A stretch of 64,000 bases of DNA from Proteus columbae (GTDB taxonomy: Bacteria; Pseudomonadota; Gammaproteobacteria; Enterobacterales; Enterobacteriaceae). Under the pieces are notes generated by a model that searched no databases, was not told the origin of the DNA, and worked only from the letters and a program-made list of their open reading frames with translations. A program made the position numbers and the translations under genes. The first letter of the stretch is position 1. Each line of letters starts with the position of its first letter. Location of the stretch: the NCBI RefSeq assembly GCF_009914335.1, contig NZ_CP043925.1, forward strand, positions 1,984,001 to 2,048,000, read 5' to 3'. Below are positions 18,673 to 29,196 of this stretch, piece by piece.

Positions 18673-19269
18673 ATGCATCTATTTCGATCATCATTAGTAA
18701 TGTTATTATTACTCACACTAATAACTGGGCTGGCTTATCCTTTGCTTGTTACAGGATTAGCTAACCTTATTTTTCCATGGCAAGCGAATGGCTCGCGGAT
18801 CTATCAAGATAATAAACTTATTGGCTCTGAACTGATTGGGCAACAATTTACGCGAGATGATTATTTTAAAAGTCGTCCATCAATAACAGCAGAAATGCCC
18901 TATAACAGCATGGCATCAGGCGCTAGCCAATTAGCATCTTCAAATCCATTATTGCTTAATGAAGTCACGAAACGCGTTCAAATGTGGCAAAAAGCGGTTG
19001 ATAATGATCAGGCTGTTCCTGTTGATTTAGTGACCGCATCAGGGAGTGGACTTGATCCTCATATTTCATTACAAGCGGCCTATTACCAAGTTGAAAATAT
19101 TGCACACTCGCGTCAACTCACTAAAGATGAAATTAAGCAATTAATAAAAGAGAATACGATAACACCATTAATCTCATTTTTAGGTAAGCCCGTGATTAAT
19201 GTCTTTAAGCTTAATCAGGCACTTGATAGATTAAGTGCCGAAAAACACAAAAGAGTGAGTGTTCAATAA
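18673..19269 (+). CDS. kdpC: Potassium-transporting ATPase subunit KdpC
   Basis: A 198-residue protein with one N-terminal membrane segment and the KdpC signature (GLDPHISLQAAYYQVENIAHSR; GQQFTRDDYFKSRPS). It acts as the catalytic chaperone of KdpB. AAGGAG lies upstream of the ATG, 10 bp after kdpB. Confidence 0.96.
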   Translation: MHLFRSSLVMLLLLTLITGLAYPLLVTGLANLIFPWQANGSRIYQDNKLIGSELIGQQFTRDDYFKSRPSITAEMPYNSMASGASQLASSNPLLLNEVTKRVQMWQKAVDNDQAVPVDLVTASGSGLDPHISLQAAYYQVENIAHSRQLTKDEIKQLIKENTITPLISFLGKPVINVFKLNQALDRLSAEKHKRVSVQ

Positions 19270-19270
19270 A

Positions 19271-21991
19271 ATGGAACATGACCAACAATGGCAACGTCCC
19301 TCACCCGATGATTTACTCGCATCAACGCGAACAACAACTCGTGGACGACTAAAAATATTTTTTGGGGCTTGTGCAGGCGTAGGGAAAACTTACACCATGC
19401 TGCAAGAAGCTCAGCGCCTCCACCAGCAAGGTATTGATGTGCTTGCTGGTGTTGTCGAAACACACCAAAGACAAGAAACGGCGGCATTACTTCACGGATT
19501 ACCTTTATTGCCGCCACAACGTATTCATCATCATGGTAGAAAGCTTGTCGCATTTGATTTAGATGCCGCATTAGCCAGACACCCAGCGGTGATCTTAATG
19601 GATGAGCTGGCATTTAGTAACCCTCATAAATGCCGGCATCCTAAGCGTTGGCAAGATGTGGAAGAGCTGTTGGATGCAGGTATTGATGTACTTGCCACAA
19701 TAAATGTGCAACACATTGAAAGTCTTAATGATATCGTGGGAAGTATTACAGGAATTCGTGTCCAAGAGACGATCCCTGACTATATTTTTGATAGTGCTGA
19801 TGAAGTGGTTATGGTGGATTTACCGCCTGATGATCTACAACAACGTTTGCATGAAGGCAAAGTATATCTAGCTGGACAAGCAGAACGTGCCATCGAACAC
19901 TTTTTTCGTAAAGGTAATTTAATCGCACTACGAGAATTAGCTTTACGCCGTATGGCAGATAGAGTTGATACACAAGTTAAAGAGTTTCGAGATAGCCAAG
20001 GAACAGCTCCTGTTTGGCACACCACAGATAGTCTGATGGTATGCCTTGGTGCTCATGGCGGTAACGACAAATTAGTTCGCACGGCAGCGCGTTATGCTGC
20101 CGCCTTTGGTTGCCAATGGCATGCTATTTATGTTGAAACCCCTAAACTTCATCAAATTGGAGAGCATAAACGCCGAGCTATTTTGCACTCGCTAAAACTG
20201 GCACAACATCTAGGTGCAAGAACCGCGATCCTTTCTGATAACCAAGCTGAAAAAGCGGTGATCCGCTACGCCAGAGAGCATAATCTTGGAAAAGTGATTA
20301 TTGGTCAACGTGCTTACCAAAAATGGCAATGGTTAAAACGCTGGATACGGATGCGTTTTGCAGAAAAATTAGCACGTTATGCACCTGATCTCCATGTTAT
20401 TAGTGTTGTTCTCAATGATGAGGACATTCGTTATAAAACCAAAACAGCACCACTGCAAAACGATAAATGGCGACAAGAAATAAAAGGCTATTTAACAGCG
20501 ATTGGATTATGTTTAGCGATCACCTTATTCTCTCGCACATTTCTATTAGCACTTGATAAAGCCAATTTAGTGACACTCTATTTATTGGGTGTTGTATTAA
20601 TTGCACTCTTTTTTGGTCGTCGCCCTTCTATTTTTGCAGCATTAATCAATGTCATTAGTTTTGACTTATTTTTTGTACAGCCCCACTTTTCGCTCGCTGT
20701 ACTCGACATGCAGTATTTGATCACTTTCACCGTCATGCTTATTGTAGGATTAGTGGTCGGTAATTTAACTGCGGGTATGCGTTATCAAACTCGTGTCGCC
20801 CGTTATCGAGAACAACGCACTCGCCACTTATTTGAAATGACAAGAGAACTGGGTCGAGCGGTAACGTTACAAGACGTTGTTCGTACCAGTTACCATTTTT
20901 TATCAAGTGCGTTTGATGCCAAAGTTTGCTTATTGCTTCCCAACAAACAAGGTGAATTAACACCTTTTTATGCGCAAGGTATGGGGCATTTGCCTATTGA
21001 TAATGCAATTGCACGTTGGTGCTGTGATAAAGACCAAATTGCTGGTGCAGGCACAGATACTCTACCAAGTGTGCCTTATCAATTGCATCCGATTACGGCA
21101 TCTCAACAAGTTTTAGCTATTTTAGCGATTGAACCGAATAATCTTCGCCAACTGCTGATCCCTGAACAACAGCAGCTATTGCAAACTTTTAATGGTTTGA
21201 TTGCTAATGCACTCGAGCGATTACAACAGGCTGAAATTGCAGAACAATCTCGAATTAACATCGAACGAGAACAATTAAGAAATGCATTATTGGCTGCGCT
21301 TTCTCATGATTTAAAAACACCGCTTACTGTTCTTTTTGGACAATCAGAGATTTTACTTCTCGATTTAAGCGCTGAAGGTTCATCTCATACAGAACAAGTT
21401 AGCCAAATTCGACAACAGATCCTTACCACCTCACGCTTGGTCAATAATTTACTTGATATGGCACGTATTCAATCTGGCGGCATTCAAGTGAATTTACAAT
21501 GGAATTCGTTGCAAGAAATTACAGGAAGTGCCATTCGTTCTCTCTCTTATTTACTTGATAAACATCCATTAGAAATTGATATTTCCGCTGATTTATTGCT
21601 CTATTGCGATGGTAATTTAATTGAACGAGTTATCACGAACTTACTTGAAAATGCAGTGAAATATACAACATCAAGCACAAAAATTGGAGTAAGAGCCTAT
21701 ATTGAAGCTTCTAAAATTCATGTTGAAGTGTGGGATGAAGGCGATGGTATTCCAACTGACCAACTACAACTTATTTTTAATAAATTTTCACGCGCAGTAA
21801 AAGAATCCGCAATTCCTGGTGTTGGATTAGGTCTAGCAATATGTAGCGCGATTATTCGCTTACATGAAGGTGAAATCTGGGCTGAAAACCTTAATTTGTC
21901 TGAAAACCATAAAAAAGGTGGAGCAAGTTTCCACTTTGTTTTACCTTTAAAACCACTCCCTGATATTGATGAGATTGAAATAAAACAGTGA
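19271..21991 (+). CDS. kdpD: KdpD sensor histidine kinase
   Basis: About 906 residues. It starts with the KdpD domain with a Walker A motif (FFGACAGVGKTYTML), then a USP domain (about 250-370), four membrane segments (about 400-495), GAF, HisKA (ALSHDLKTPL, phospho-His) and HATPase (NLLENAVKYT; GVGLGLAICSAI). It senses K+ limitation and phosphorylates KdpE. The ATG at 19271, one base after the kdpC stop, gives MEHDQQWQRPSPDDLL, which aligns with E. coli KdpD; a GTG at 19259 inside kdpC is an alternative. Confidence 0.95.
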   Translation: MEHDQQWQRPSPDDLLASTRTTTRGRLKIFFGACAGVGKTYTMLQEAQRLHQQGIDVLAGVVETHQRQETAALLHGLPLLPPQRIHHHGRKLVAFDLDAALARHPAVILMDELAFSNPHKCRHPKRWQDVEELLDAGIDVLATINVQHIESLNDIVGSITGIRVQETIPDYIFDSADEVVMVDLPPDDLQQRLHEGKVYLAGQAERAIEHFFRKGNLIALRELALRRMADRVDTQVKEFRDSQGTAPVWHTTDSLMVCLGAHGGNDKLVRTAARYAAAFGCQWHAIYVETPKLHQIGEHKRRAILHSLKLAQHLGARTAILSDNQAEKAVIRYAREHNLGKVIIGQRAYQKWQWLKRWIRMRFAEKLARYAPDLHVISVVLNDEDIRYKTKTAPLQNDKWRQEIKGYLTAIGLCLAITLFSRTFLLALDKANLVTLYLLGVVLIALFFGRRPSIFAALINVISFDLFFVQPHFSLAVLDMQYLITFTVMLIVGLVVGNLTAGMRYQTRVARYREQRTRHLFEMTRELGRAVTLQDVVRTSYHFLSSAFDAKVCLLLPNKQGELTPFYAQGMGHLPIDNAIARWCCDKDQIAGAGTDTLPSVPYQLHPITASQQVLAILAIEPNNLRQLLIPEQQQLLQTFNGLIANALERLQQAEIAEQSRINIEREQLRNALLAALSHDLKTPLTVLFGQSEILLLDLSAEGSSHTEQVSQIRQQILTTSRLVNNLLDMARIQSGGIQVNLQWNSLQEITGSAIRSLSYLLDKHPLEIDISADLLLYCDGNLIERVITNLLENAVKYTTSSTKIGVRAYIEASKIHVEVWDEGDGIPTDQLQLIFNKFSRAVKESAIPGVGLGLAICSAIIRLHEGEIWAENLNLSENHKKGGASFHFVLPLKPLPDIDEIEIKQ

Positions 21992-22671
21992 CTCCATATA
22001 ACATTTTAATTATTGAAGATGAAAAAGAGATCTTACGCTTTGTTCGGCTTGCTTTAGAGAACGAAGGATTTCGTGTTTATGAAGCCAATGAATGTCAACG
22101 TGGGTTAATTGAAGCCGCATCAAGAAAACCTGATTTAGTTATTCTTGATCTGGGTTTACCTGATAAAGATGGACTGTGTTTTATTCAAGACTTTCGCCAA
22201 TGGAGTAGTACACCCGTTATCGTACTTTCAGCGCGAGATTCGGAACAAGAGAAAGTGAAAGCGCTTGATGCAGGAGCGGACGACTATCTGACTAAACCCT
22301 TTGGCATCAGTGAACTACTAGCCAGAGTCAGAGCATCACTACGCCGTTTTGTTAAACAAGAAACACAGAGCACACAATTTACGTTTGGCGATATTACAAT
22401 TGATTGGGTTAATCGTATTGTTACTCGTCAAAATGAACCCGTTCATTTAACACCAACAGAATTTCGTTTGCTAAGCGAATTGGTTAATAACAGCGGTAAA
22501 GTGCTCACTCAACGGCATTTAATGCAACATGTTTGGGGACCTAATTTCGTTGAACATAGTCACTATTTACGTATTTATATGGGACATTTACGCCAAAAAC
22601 TAGAAACCGATCCCGCATGTCCAGTGCATTTAATGACAGAAACGGGGATCGGCTATCGATTTATGCCTTAA
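21988..22671 (+). CDS. kdpE: KdpE response regulator
   Basis: A 227-residue OmpR/PhoB-class regulator with a receiver domain (IEDEKEILRF, phospho-acceptor in LVILDLGLPDKDG, LTKPFG) and a winged-helix C-terminus (LTPTEFRLLSELVNNSGKVLTQRHLMQHVWG). It activates kdpFABC through the box at 14707-14723. The start overlaps the kdpD stop by 4 bases (GTGA), so the alternative start GTG is used. Confidence 0.95.
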   Translation: MTPYNILIIEDEKEILRFVRLALENEGFRVYEANECQRGLIEAASRKPDLVILDLGLPDKDGLCFIQDFRQWSSTPVIVLSARDSEQEKVKALDAGADDYLTKPFGISELLARVRASLRRFVKQETQSTQFTFGDITIDWVNRIVTRQNEPVHLTPTEFRLLSELVNNSGKVLTQRHLMQHVWGPNFVEHSHYLRIYMGHLRQKLETDPACPVHLMTETGIGYRFMP

Positions 22672-22786
22672 CTAAAGGTTATTAGAGAAAAAATTAAGGT
22701 TAATCTATCAATTAATCAATTTTCTTGTTTATACAATATATACATACCTAACTCACGTAAGATCTCACCTGACCATCAAGTAAATG

Positions 22787-23089
22787 CTAATCTAAAATTT
22801 CAACGATAGCCGCACCCACTTTGGTATCATCCGAGTTAGTTACATTAACTCTGTAGTAGTAAAATGATCGTTCGGGTGCTTGAACCATAATCGTGTCATT
22901 GGGTTCAACCCAATATGTGGTATCGGGATAAAAAACATGTGATGGTGGTGCCCAGTAATTCACAACTTCTAATTTCGTTTCGCCATTATTAGTAACAATT
23001 ACACTTTTAGTAACTGTTGGAATGATAGGCTCAGCATCGTCCCATACTGTAACTGTTTCCAAAGGTTGAATAACATAATTAGTCGACAT
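22787..23089 (-). CDS. pirA: PirA-like subunit of a binary insecticidal-type toxin
   Basis: A 100-residue protein that I recognise as PirA-like. The segment PIIPTVTKSVIVTNNGETKLEVVNYWAPP closely follows the PirA pattern PIIPxVxxSVxxxNxGxxxLxxxxxWxAP known from Photorhabdus and from Vibrio parahaemolyticus PirAvp. The C-terminal FYYYRVNVTNSDDTKVGAAIVEI matches the PirA end, FYHQRIVVINNGASRGFCTIYY, only moderately. It has no signal peptide and is likely an all-beta, jelly-roll fold. It starts 11 bp after the PirB-like gene. PirA lies first in the known loci, so the order here is reversed. Confidence 0.8.
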   Translation of the reverse strand: MSTNYVIQPLETVTVWDDAEPIIPTVTKSVIVTNNGETKLEVVNYWAPPSHVFYPDTTYWVEPNDTIMVQAPERSFYYYRVNVTNSDDTKVGAAIVEILD

Positions 23090-23100
23090 AACGCGTATCC

Positions 23101-24405
23101 TTAACTGTTTTTATATAGACTACTGACATATTGCATCGCAAGTTCATTATTATATATTGCTGAAATCGCTATCCCGCACATTTGATGGCCAGATGATTGT
23201 ATATATCCTGCAACATCAGAGACCACATACATGGAGTTAATTGAAAATGGGCTGAATAAAGTGACTTCTTGTATAGAGTCATCATCAGGATGCTGACCTG
23301 CTACCATTGTATTATTAAGATTAGTGGTAAACTCAATTTGTGAAACAAAAGATTCCGCTCTCACGGACACCTGATTAATAAACTCACCACCATCAACATT
23401 AATACTCATTTTGTTTTGTCCAACATTAAATGAGTAATTGTTATTTGGCGTCATACCCATTTCATATTGTTCATCAGACCCACTACAGGTAAACATTAAC
23501 CCAGTAGTTCGATGTGACACTGACAGGTCTGTATAAACATCGATAAAATTAATATAGCCATCTGGATAAGATGTCGGGTCCTGATATAAAGATCCCTGGA
23601 TGTTTGTAGAAGGCATCATTGAGTTATCAGCTACTTCAGCAAATGCCATAGGCACTGAGAAATTTTGCCCGTCTAGGCTTATAAGCTTATAGAAAGATCC
23701 AGCTGCCATGACTGGAACGTAGTAATTTTCCAGCGGTGCAGGCGCATTATAGTCTTCATAATCCCCTGACCATAATTCATTAAATAAAGACACGCTTGTT
23801 TCATAATATAACTTAACACTAAAGTAGGTCTGTATGTTGTTAAGATAAGTACTGCCTATTGCCGAATTTATTGGAGATAAATAACTCTTGGAGCTTTGAA
23901 CATCAGATTGAAGCAATGACTTTAATTGATTAACTTGATCTCGACTTAATCCTAATTCATTAGAGTATTTAATCCCTTCAAGATATAAGGCAATTTTTAA
24001 ATTCATAGCGGCGACAAAAAGTGGAGCAAATGCATATTTGAAATTAGTCCCTTTTATTTTGAAGTTTTCTTCAATTCCAATTATATCTACAACCACTGTC
24101 ATCAGTTCAGGGCCAGCAGTATCATACTGAGCATTAATTAACTGGTCATTGATAAATGATACTTTATCCTGAAGCTCATTTACTGCGGCCACAAGGCGAT
24201 TCCAGTCGTCCTCTTGAATATCTTCATTAATAAGGCTTTGTACTTCCTGTTTAATCGTGCTCCATATATCTTCCTTATCTGTTGGCCATAAAAGGCCAAA
24301 AATGGTGCTTAGCACACCTCCGACCACTGGGATCTGACTGATACCATAATGTATTATCGCACCGATATCAGATAAACCATCATTAAGCTTAAGTGTAGAT
24401 GACAT
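23101..24405 (-). CDS. pirB: PirB-like, Cry-related pore-forming toxin subunit
   Basis: A 434-residue two-domain toxin. Residues 10 to about 200 form a helical bundle like Cry delta-endotoxin domain I: IIHYGISQIPVVGGVLSTIFGLLWPTDKEDIW parallels the PirB segment FGLSNIPYAGGFLSTLWNIFWP, and DIIGIEENFKIKGTNFKYAFAPLFVAAMNL parallels YLIGLEENFKREL..YAILPLLAT. About 230-430 is a beta-rich C-terminal domain ending with GHQMCGIAISA. PirB lacks Cry domain II/III features and partners PirA in pore formation in insect or shrimp gut cells. There is no signal peptide. Homology is clear to me, but the host range is unknown. Confidence 0.85.
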   Translation of the reverse strand: MSSTLKLNDGLSDIGAIIHYGISQIPVVGGVLSTIFGLLWPTDKEDIWSTIKQEVQSLINEDIQEDDWNRLVAAVNELQDKVSFINDQLINAQYDTAGPELMTVVVDIIGIEENFKIKGTNFKYAFAPLFVAAMNLKIALYLEGIKYSNELGLSRDQVNQLKSLLQSDVQSSKSYLSPINSAIGSTYLNNIQTYFSVKLYYETSVSLFNELWSGDYEDYNAPAPLENYYVPVMAAGSFYKLISLDGQNFSVPMAFAEVADNSMMPSTNIQGSLYQDPTSYPDGYINFIDVYTDLSVSHRTTGLMFTCSGSDEQYEMGMTPNNNYSFNVGQNKMSINVDGGEFINQVSVRAESFVSQIEFTTNLNNTMVAGQHPDDDSIQEVTLFSPFSINSMYVVSDVAGYIQSSGHQMCGIAISAIYNNELAMQYVSSLYKNS

Positions 24406-24650
24406 ATTTAACCTCTTAAGTTATAGCAATGATAAAAAAACAGAATGAGTGATTTAATGTGTTTTCTCTCGATTAGTTTCCACCCTTGCCAGAAACTAAT
24501 AAATTAAAAACCAATAAGAAAATCTTATCTTTTATAGTGCGGATGTACATAACTTTTCAAAGGGAAATGTAATAAATCTAACGCAAGGCAAAGTTTCGCA
24601 AGTTATTTCTATTATTTTCTTATGTTTCAGTGACTATTCCTAAAAATAGT

Positions 24651-25030
24651 CTATGGTTCGTTTAGGCAGTCTCTTAGCATTAAGGTGTCATCAGGGACGC
24701 TGTTGGTTAGCCAAAAACCCACCATCATTTTACTGTTCTCTTTGAGTATCACAGATTGACCTTTAGTTGTTGCATTACCATTAGGTTGTGATTCTAAGCG
24801 TGTATATCCGACTTTATGTCTATATTTAATAAAACACCATCAGGATTAAAAACAAAATGCTGTTTACTTCTATCTATTGTTAAACCAGTTTTATTATCTA
24901 AAAAACGTTGATGCCAAAATAACAAATTATCTCTAATTGGTTTAACATCCATTATATCTATGCCAATTTTTTATTCTTTATTAAATTTCCTTTCTACTAT
25001 TACTTTTTTTAATATCTTTATTATTCTCAT
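24651..25030 (-). pseudogene. Decayed gene next to the PirAB-like pair
   Basis: On the minus strand a reading begins at 25030 (MRIIKILKKVIVERKFNKE, with AAGG upstream). It then meets an in-frame TAA at about residue 20 and continues in frame as KIGIDIMDVKPIRDNLLFWHQR and beyond. A frameshift occurs near position 24812-24822, and the next frame runs KYRHKVGYTRLESQPNGNATTKG and onward, ending at the stop at 24651-24653. Both fragments look protein-like and share one continuous path, so this is a gene inactivated by a nonsense codon and a frameshift. I do not recognise the family. Confidence 0.55.
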
Positions 25031-25231
25031 AAAATTAGCCTTATTAAAAATAAATTTAACTCAATCAATAAAAATATATAAACTATGTTATTCAATTAAT
25101 GGATAAAATCCTTTGTTAATGAATTTTATTTAACGCCTTTCCTTAAATAGATTATTTACCTTCGTGAATATTATTTATGAAATCTCATCGTTAAATAAAA
25201 ACACCAACATTAAATAATTAAATTAATAAAA

Positions 25232-25273
25232 AACCTATTCCCTTCTATATTTAATAATAGAAGAAAATAGGTT
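25232..25273 (-). terminator. Interrupted-stem terminator after the yhiI-rbbA-yhhJ operon
   Basis: AACCTATT/AATAGGTT outer stem and TTCTAT/ATAGAA inner stem are separated by small internal loops. On the minus strand an A/T tract with a T run follows. Confidence 0.6.
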
Positions 25274-25299
25274 AATTTATCGATTAATATTTAAATTTA

Positions 25300-26427
25300 T
25301 TAAGCCATTGCCGAAATGGTTTTTCTAAAACGTAATAATGCTAATGAAAAAAACACAGAGCCAATAACAATTAAGATAATGAATTGTGGCCACACAATCG
25401 AGAAGTCAGCACCACGATATAAAATAGCCTGAGCTAAGCTAACAAAGTGTGTGGTTGGCATTGTTTGCATTACATCCTGTACAAACTGAGGCATACTTTC
25501 TCGTGATGTCATCCCTCCTGATAACATAATTAATGGCAACAATACCATAATCATCAATAAACCAAATTGAGGCATTGAACGAGCCATTGTTCCTAAAAAA
25601 ATGCCTATCGAGGTTGTCGCAAATAAGCTTAAAGCAACACCACACATAAACAATAAAATAGAACCTTCAATAGGCACATGAAGTAAAGATTTCACGACTA
25701 ATACTAACGACATGGCTGATGCCAATAATACAACCAATCCCATTGACCATATCTTAGAAAGCATTATTTCAAAGGGAGTTACAGGCATAACCAATAAGTG
25801 CTCAATAGTGCCATGCTCTCGTTCTCTTATTAATGCTGCTCCTGTTAATACTATCGCTAACATAGTGATATTATTGATAATTGCCATAACAGAACCAAAC
25901 CAAGATTGTGTCAGATTCGGGTTAAAACTCATTCTAACTTCCAAATCAACAGGCAGTGGATCGTTGGTTCTATTTTTCGCCAAAAAAGTTTTTGCTTCAC
26001 CCATTACAATACTTTGAATATAGCTATTACCTAAGAAGGCTTGGCTCATTCTCGTTGCATCAATATTAACTTGTATTTCAGGTTTTCGACCCGCTAAGAG
26101 ATCACGCTGAAAATTAGGCGGAATATCAAGTGCAAAGGTATAAGTTCCTCTATCTAAAAAACCATCAATTTGTTCAGGAGTAATATCGGCAGGAGGTAAG
26201 AAATAAGGCATATAAAAACTATTTACAATACGTGCAGATAACTGTGATTTATCCTGATCAGCTACGGCTATCGGTGCGTGATGTAACGAGCCAGGTGTAA
26301 CAGTCGCTGATGAGTAAATTGATACAGTAAAAGCAAACACAATTAACGCTAGCATAGCTTTATCACGAGATAAACTACGTAGCTCTTTTACACCTAAATT
26401 AAACACATTTTGGATTGTTTGCCACAT
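25300..26427 (-). CDS. yhhJ: ABC-2 type transporter permease (YhhJ-like)
   Basis: A 375-residue ABC-2 permease with an N-terminal membrane anchor, a periplasmic domain (about 45-170) and five or six C-terminal membrane segments (GAALIREREHGTIEHLLVMPVTPFEIMLSKIWSM motif). It is encoded directly after rbbA, with adjoining stop and start codons. The gene order HlyD-like / double ATPase-permease / permease equals E. coli yhiI-rbbA-yhhJ. It probably forms an export complex; the substrate is unknown. Confidence 0.9.
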   Translation of the reverse strand: MWQTIQNVFNLGVKELRSLSRDKAMLALIVFAFTVSIYSSATVTPGSLHHAPIAVADQDKSQLSARIVNSFYMPYFLPPADITPEQIDGFLDRGTYTFALDIPPNFQRDLLAGRKPEIQVNIDATRMSQAFLGNSYIQSIVMGEAKTFLAKNRTNDPLPVDLEVRMSFNPNLTQSWFGSVMAIINNITMLAIVLTGAALIREREHGTIEHLLVMPVTPFEIMLSKIWSMGLVVLLASAMSLVLVVKSLLHVPIEGSILLFMCGVALSLFATTSIGIFLGTMARSMPQFGLLMIMVLLPLIMLSGGMTSRESMPQFVQDVMQTMPTTHFVSLAQAILYRGADFSIVWPQFIILIVIGSVFFSLALLRFRKTISAMA

Positions 26428-29196
26428 TTAAGCCTCCTGCTTTTTCAAGAAAAAGACACTCAACCCAATAACAATGGGGATAGTGATAAGCAAAGGAATA
26501 AAAGACCAAGGTAAATCAAAAAGGTTTAATCCCTTAGAGAATGTCCCTCTTGTGATAGTTAAAAAGTGAGATGTAGGATAAATATGCCCTATCCATTTAC
26601 CTATACCTTCCAGTGACGAAACAGGATCAATCATTCCTGAAAATTGCGTTGCTGGAATTAAGGTAATAATTGAAGTACCAAAAATAGCGGCAATCTGACT
26701 ATTCATAAAGCAAGAGATGAGTAATCCCATTCCAGTGGCTATAGTGATATAGAGCAATGCGCCTAAAGAAAGCGTTAACATACTCCCTTTAAAACTCACC
26801 CCAAACACAAAGACCGAAAGCGCACAGAGCATAAAAAAGTTAAACATACCCAATAAGATATAAGGAAATTGCTTACCTAACAGAAACTCTGCTTTGGTGA
26901 CAGGTGTAACATAAAGGTTGATAATAGAACCCAGCTCTTTTTCACGAACGACGCTTAACGCACTTAACATTGCGGGGATCATCATTAATAAAAGAGGAAT
27001 AACTGCAGGTACAATGGCGGGTAAACTTTTTACATCTGGATTATAACGATAGCGGGTTTCTATATTAATAGGTGACAATTTATCAACCACATTAGTGGGT
27101 TGACGCATAGCCATATCAAGCATCCATGTTAAATGCATTGCCTGAATATAACCTCGAACAGTTTCAGCCCGGTTAGGCATTGCACCATCAATCCAGACAC
27201 CTATTTTTACAGTGTGACCTTTAGCAACATCCCGCGCAAAGTTAGGTGGAATTTCAATCGCAACCGTAATATCACCACTACGCAACCGCTTTTCCAACTG
27301 GTCATAATCGGTGATAGGTGCCTTTTCAATAAAATAACGAGAGCCTGAAAGGTTTTGGCTATATGCCTGACTTAACCCTGTTTTATCTCTATCCATAATA
27401 CCGAAGCGTAGATTTTCAACATCTAAACTAATACCGTAACCCATAATAAACATCAAGATCACCGTACCTAATAGCGCTAAAGTAAGGCGTACCGGATCTC
27501 GGCGTAATTCCATACCTTCACGAATACTATAACTAAATAAACGCCGTAAGCTAAATCGTTGCTTTAACGCTTTTTCTGCACTTTCATGACTAGATGCTGG
27601 AAGTTGTAGGCTTTTTTCATCAAGTTCAGGTGCTTCTTGTTCACCTGATGCCTTTTTAAGGTAATCAATAAAGACTTCTTCAAGCGTATCAAATTGGCTA
27701 TTTTTAACTAAATTTGCAGGGGTATCTGTGACTAATACTTTACCAGCATGCATCAGTGACATTCGATCACAACGTGCCGCTTCATTCATAAAGTGAGTTG
27801 AGATAAAAATAGTGACACCGTCACGTCTTGATAGGTCAACCATCAAATTCCAGAACATATCTCGCGCAATGGGATCAACCCCTGAAGTTGGTTCATCTAA
27901 TATCAACATTTCAGGTTTATGGATAACAGCGACTGCGAGCGACAAACGCTGACGAATACCCAATGGCAAACCATCGGGCATCATTTCTTCAACATCCGTT
28001 AAATTAAAACGCTCACTCATTTCCTTTACACGTTGAGGAATTTCCTCTTCTGGAATATGGAAAAGCTTAGCGTGTAATTCAAGGTTTTGTCGTACAGTCA
28101 ATTCGCTATAAAGTGAAAATGCCTGAGACATATAGCCAACACGACGACGAGTTTCGATATCTTTAGGATCAACTTCTTGACCAAATAACCAAGCTCGCCC
28201 TTCACTCGCTTCGAGTAAACCTGTCAGCATTTTCATAGTAGTTGATTTACCACAACCATTCGATCCTAAGAATCCAAAAATTTCTCCTTTAGGAATACGA
28301 AAGCTCACATGGTCTACTGCAACAAATTGCCCAAAACGCATGGTTAAATCTTGTGCTTCAATGGCGATAGTATCATCGTCACTTTTATCTCTTGGGGGGA
28401 TAATCACTTTTTGGTGATCTTTCTTTTTTTCTTCTGGCAATAACTCGATAAAAGCAGCTTCTAGTTCATCAGTATGAGTTTGGGCTTTTAATTCATCGGC
28501 ATGACCTGTTGCTAATATTTTTCCAGCATCCATAGCAACCAACCAATCAAAACGCTCAGCTTCTTCCATATAAGCAGTCGCAACTAATACGCTCATATTT
28601 TTTTGACGCTTACGTATACGATTAATTAATTCCCAAAATTGCGCGCGGGATAACGGGTCAACACCAGTAGTGGGTTCATCGAGAATAAGTAACTCTGGAT
28701 CGTGAATAAGCGCACAACATAAACCCAGTTTTTGTTTCATTCCTCCAGAAAGTTTACCCGCGGGTCTATCACGGAATGGGGCTAAACCCGTACTTTCAAG
28801 TAAATCATTTATGCGTTCTGCCCGCTCTTGTTTTGATTGACCAAATAAACGACCAAAAAAATCCACATTTTCAAAAACAGAAAGTGTGTGATAAAGATTT
28901 TTACCTAATCCTTGAGGCATATAAGCAATACGAGGACAAACAGCTCTTCGGTGTTCAACATCATTCATATCACCGTTTAAAACAATTATTTGCCCTGTTT
29001 GAATTTCTCTCGCACCAGCAATAAGAGAGATCAAGCTCGATTTCCCTACACCATCTGGGCCAATTAGCCCGACCATTTTTCCAGCAGGAATAGCCAATGT
29101 CACATCATCAAGCGCTTTGGTATCGCCATAATGTTGGGATACATGAGTCAATTCAATGATATGAGAATGACTTTGCGTTCTCATTGTTTGACTCAT
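26428..29196 (-). CDS. rbbA: Ribosome-associated ATPase / ABC transporter fusion RbbA
   Basis: A 922-residue protein containing two ABC ATPase domains and an ABC-2 permease. The first nucleotide-binding domain has GPDGVGKSS (residues 46-53) and the LSGGMKQK signature. The second has GSNGCGKST near residue 314 and a degenerate signature ([12 protein letters not shown]). The permease part covers roughly 560-922. E. coli RbbA is reported to bind ribosomes and stimulate tRNA ejection, although the membrane domain also suggests transport. The start overlaps the stop of the upstream HlyD-like gene by 4 bases. Confidence 0.92.
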   Translation of the reverse strand: MSQTMRTQSHSHIIELTHVSQHYGDTKALDDVTLAIPAGKMVGLIGPDGVGKSSLISLIAGAREIQTGQIIVLNGDMNDVEHRRAVCPRIAYMPQGLGKNLYHTLSVFENVDFFGRLFGQSKQERAERINDLLESTGLAPFRDRPAGKLSGGMKQKLGLCCALIHDPELLILDEPTTGVDPLSRAQFWELINRIRKRQKNMSVLVATAYMEEAERFDWLVAMDAGKILATGHADELKAQTHTDELEAAFIELLPEEKKKDHQKVIIPPRDKSDDDTIAIEAQDLTMRFGQFVAVDHVSFRIPKGEIFGFLGSNGCGKSTTMKMLTGLLEASEGRAWLFGQEVDPKDIETRRRVGYMSQAFSLYSELTVRQNLELHAKLFHIPEEEIPQRVKEMSERFNLTDVEEMMPDGLPLGIRQRLSLAVAVIHKPEMLILDEPTSGVDPIARDMFWNLMVDLSRRDGVTIFISTHFMNEAARCDRMSLMHAGKVLVTDTPANLVKNSQFDTLEEVFIDYLKKASGEQEAPELDEKSLQLPASSHESAEKALKQRFSLRRLFSYSIREGMELRRDPVRLTLALLGTVILMFIMGYGISLDVENLRFGIMDRDKTGLSQAYSQNLSGSRYFIEKAPITDYDQLEKRLRSGDITVAIEIPPNFARDVAKGHTVKIGVWIDGAMPNRAETVRGYIQAMHLTWMLDMAMRQPTNVVDKLSPINIETRYRYNPDVKSLPAIVPAVIPLLLMMIPAMLSALSVVREKELGSIINLYVTPVTKAEFLLGKQFPYILLGMFNFFMLCALSVFVFGVSFKGSMLTLSLGALLYITIATGMGLLISCFMNSQIAAIFGTSIITLIPATQFSGMIDPVSSLEGIGKWIGHIYPTSHFLTITRGTFSKGLNLFDLPWSFIPLLITIPIVIGLSVFFLKKQEA

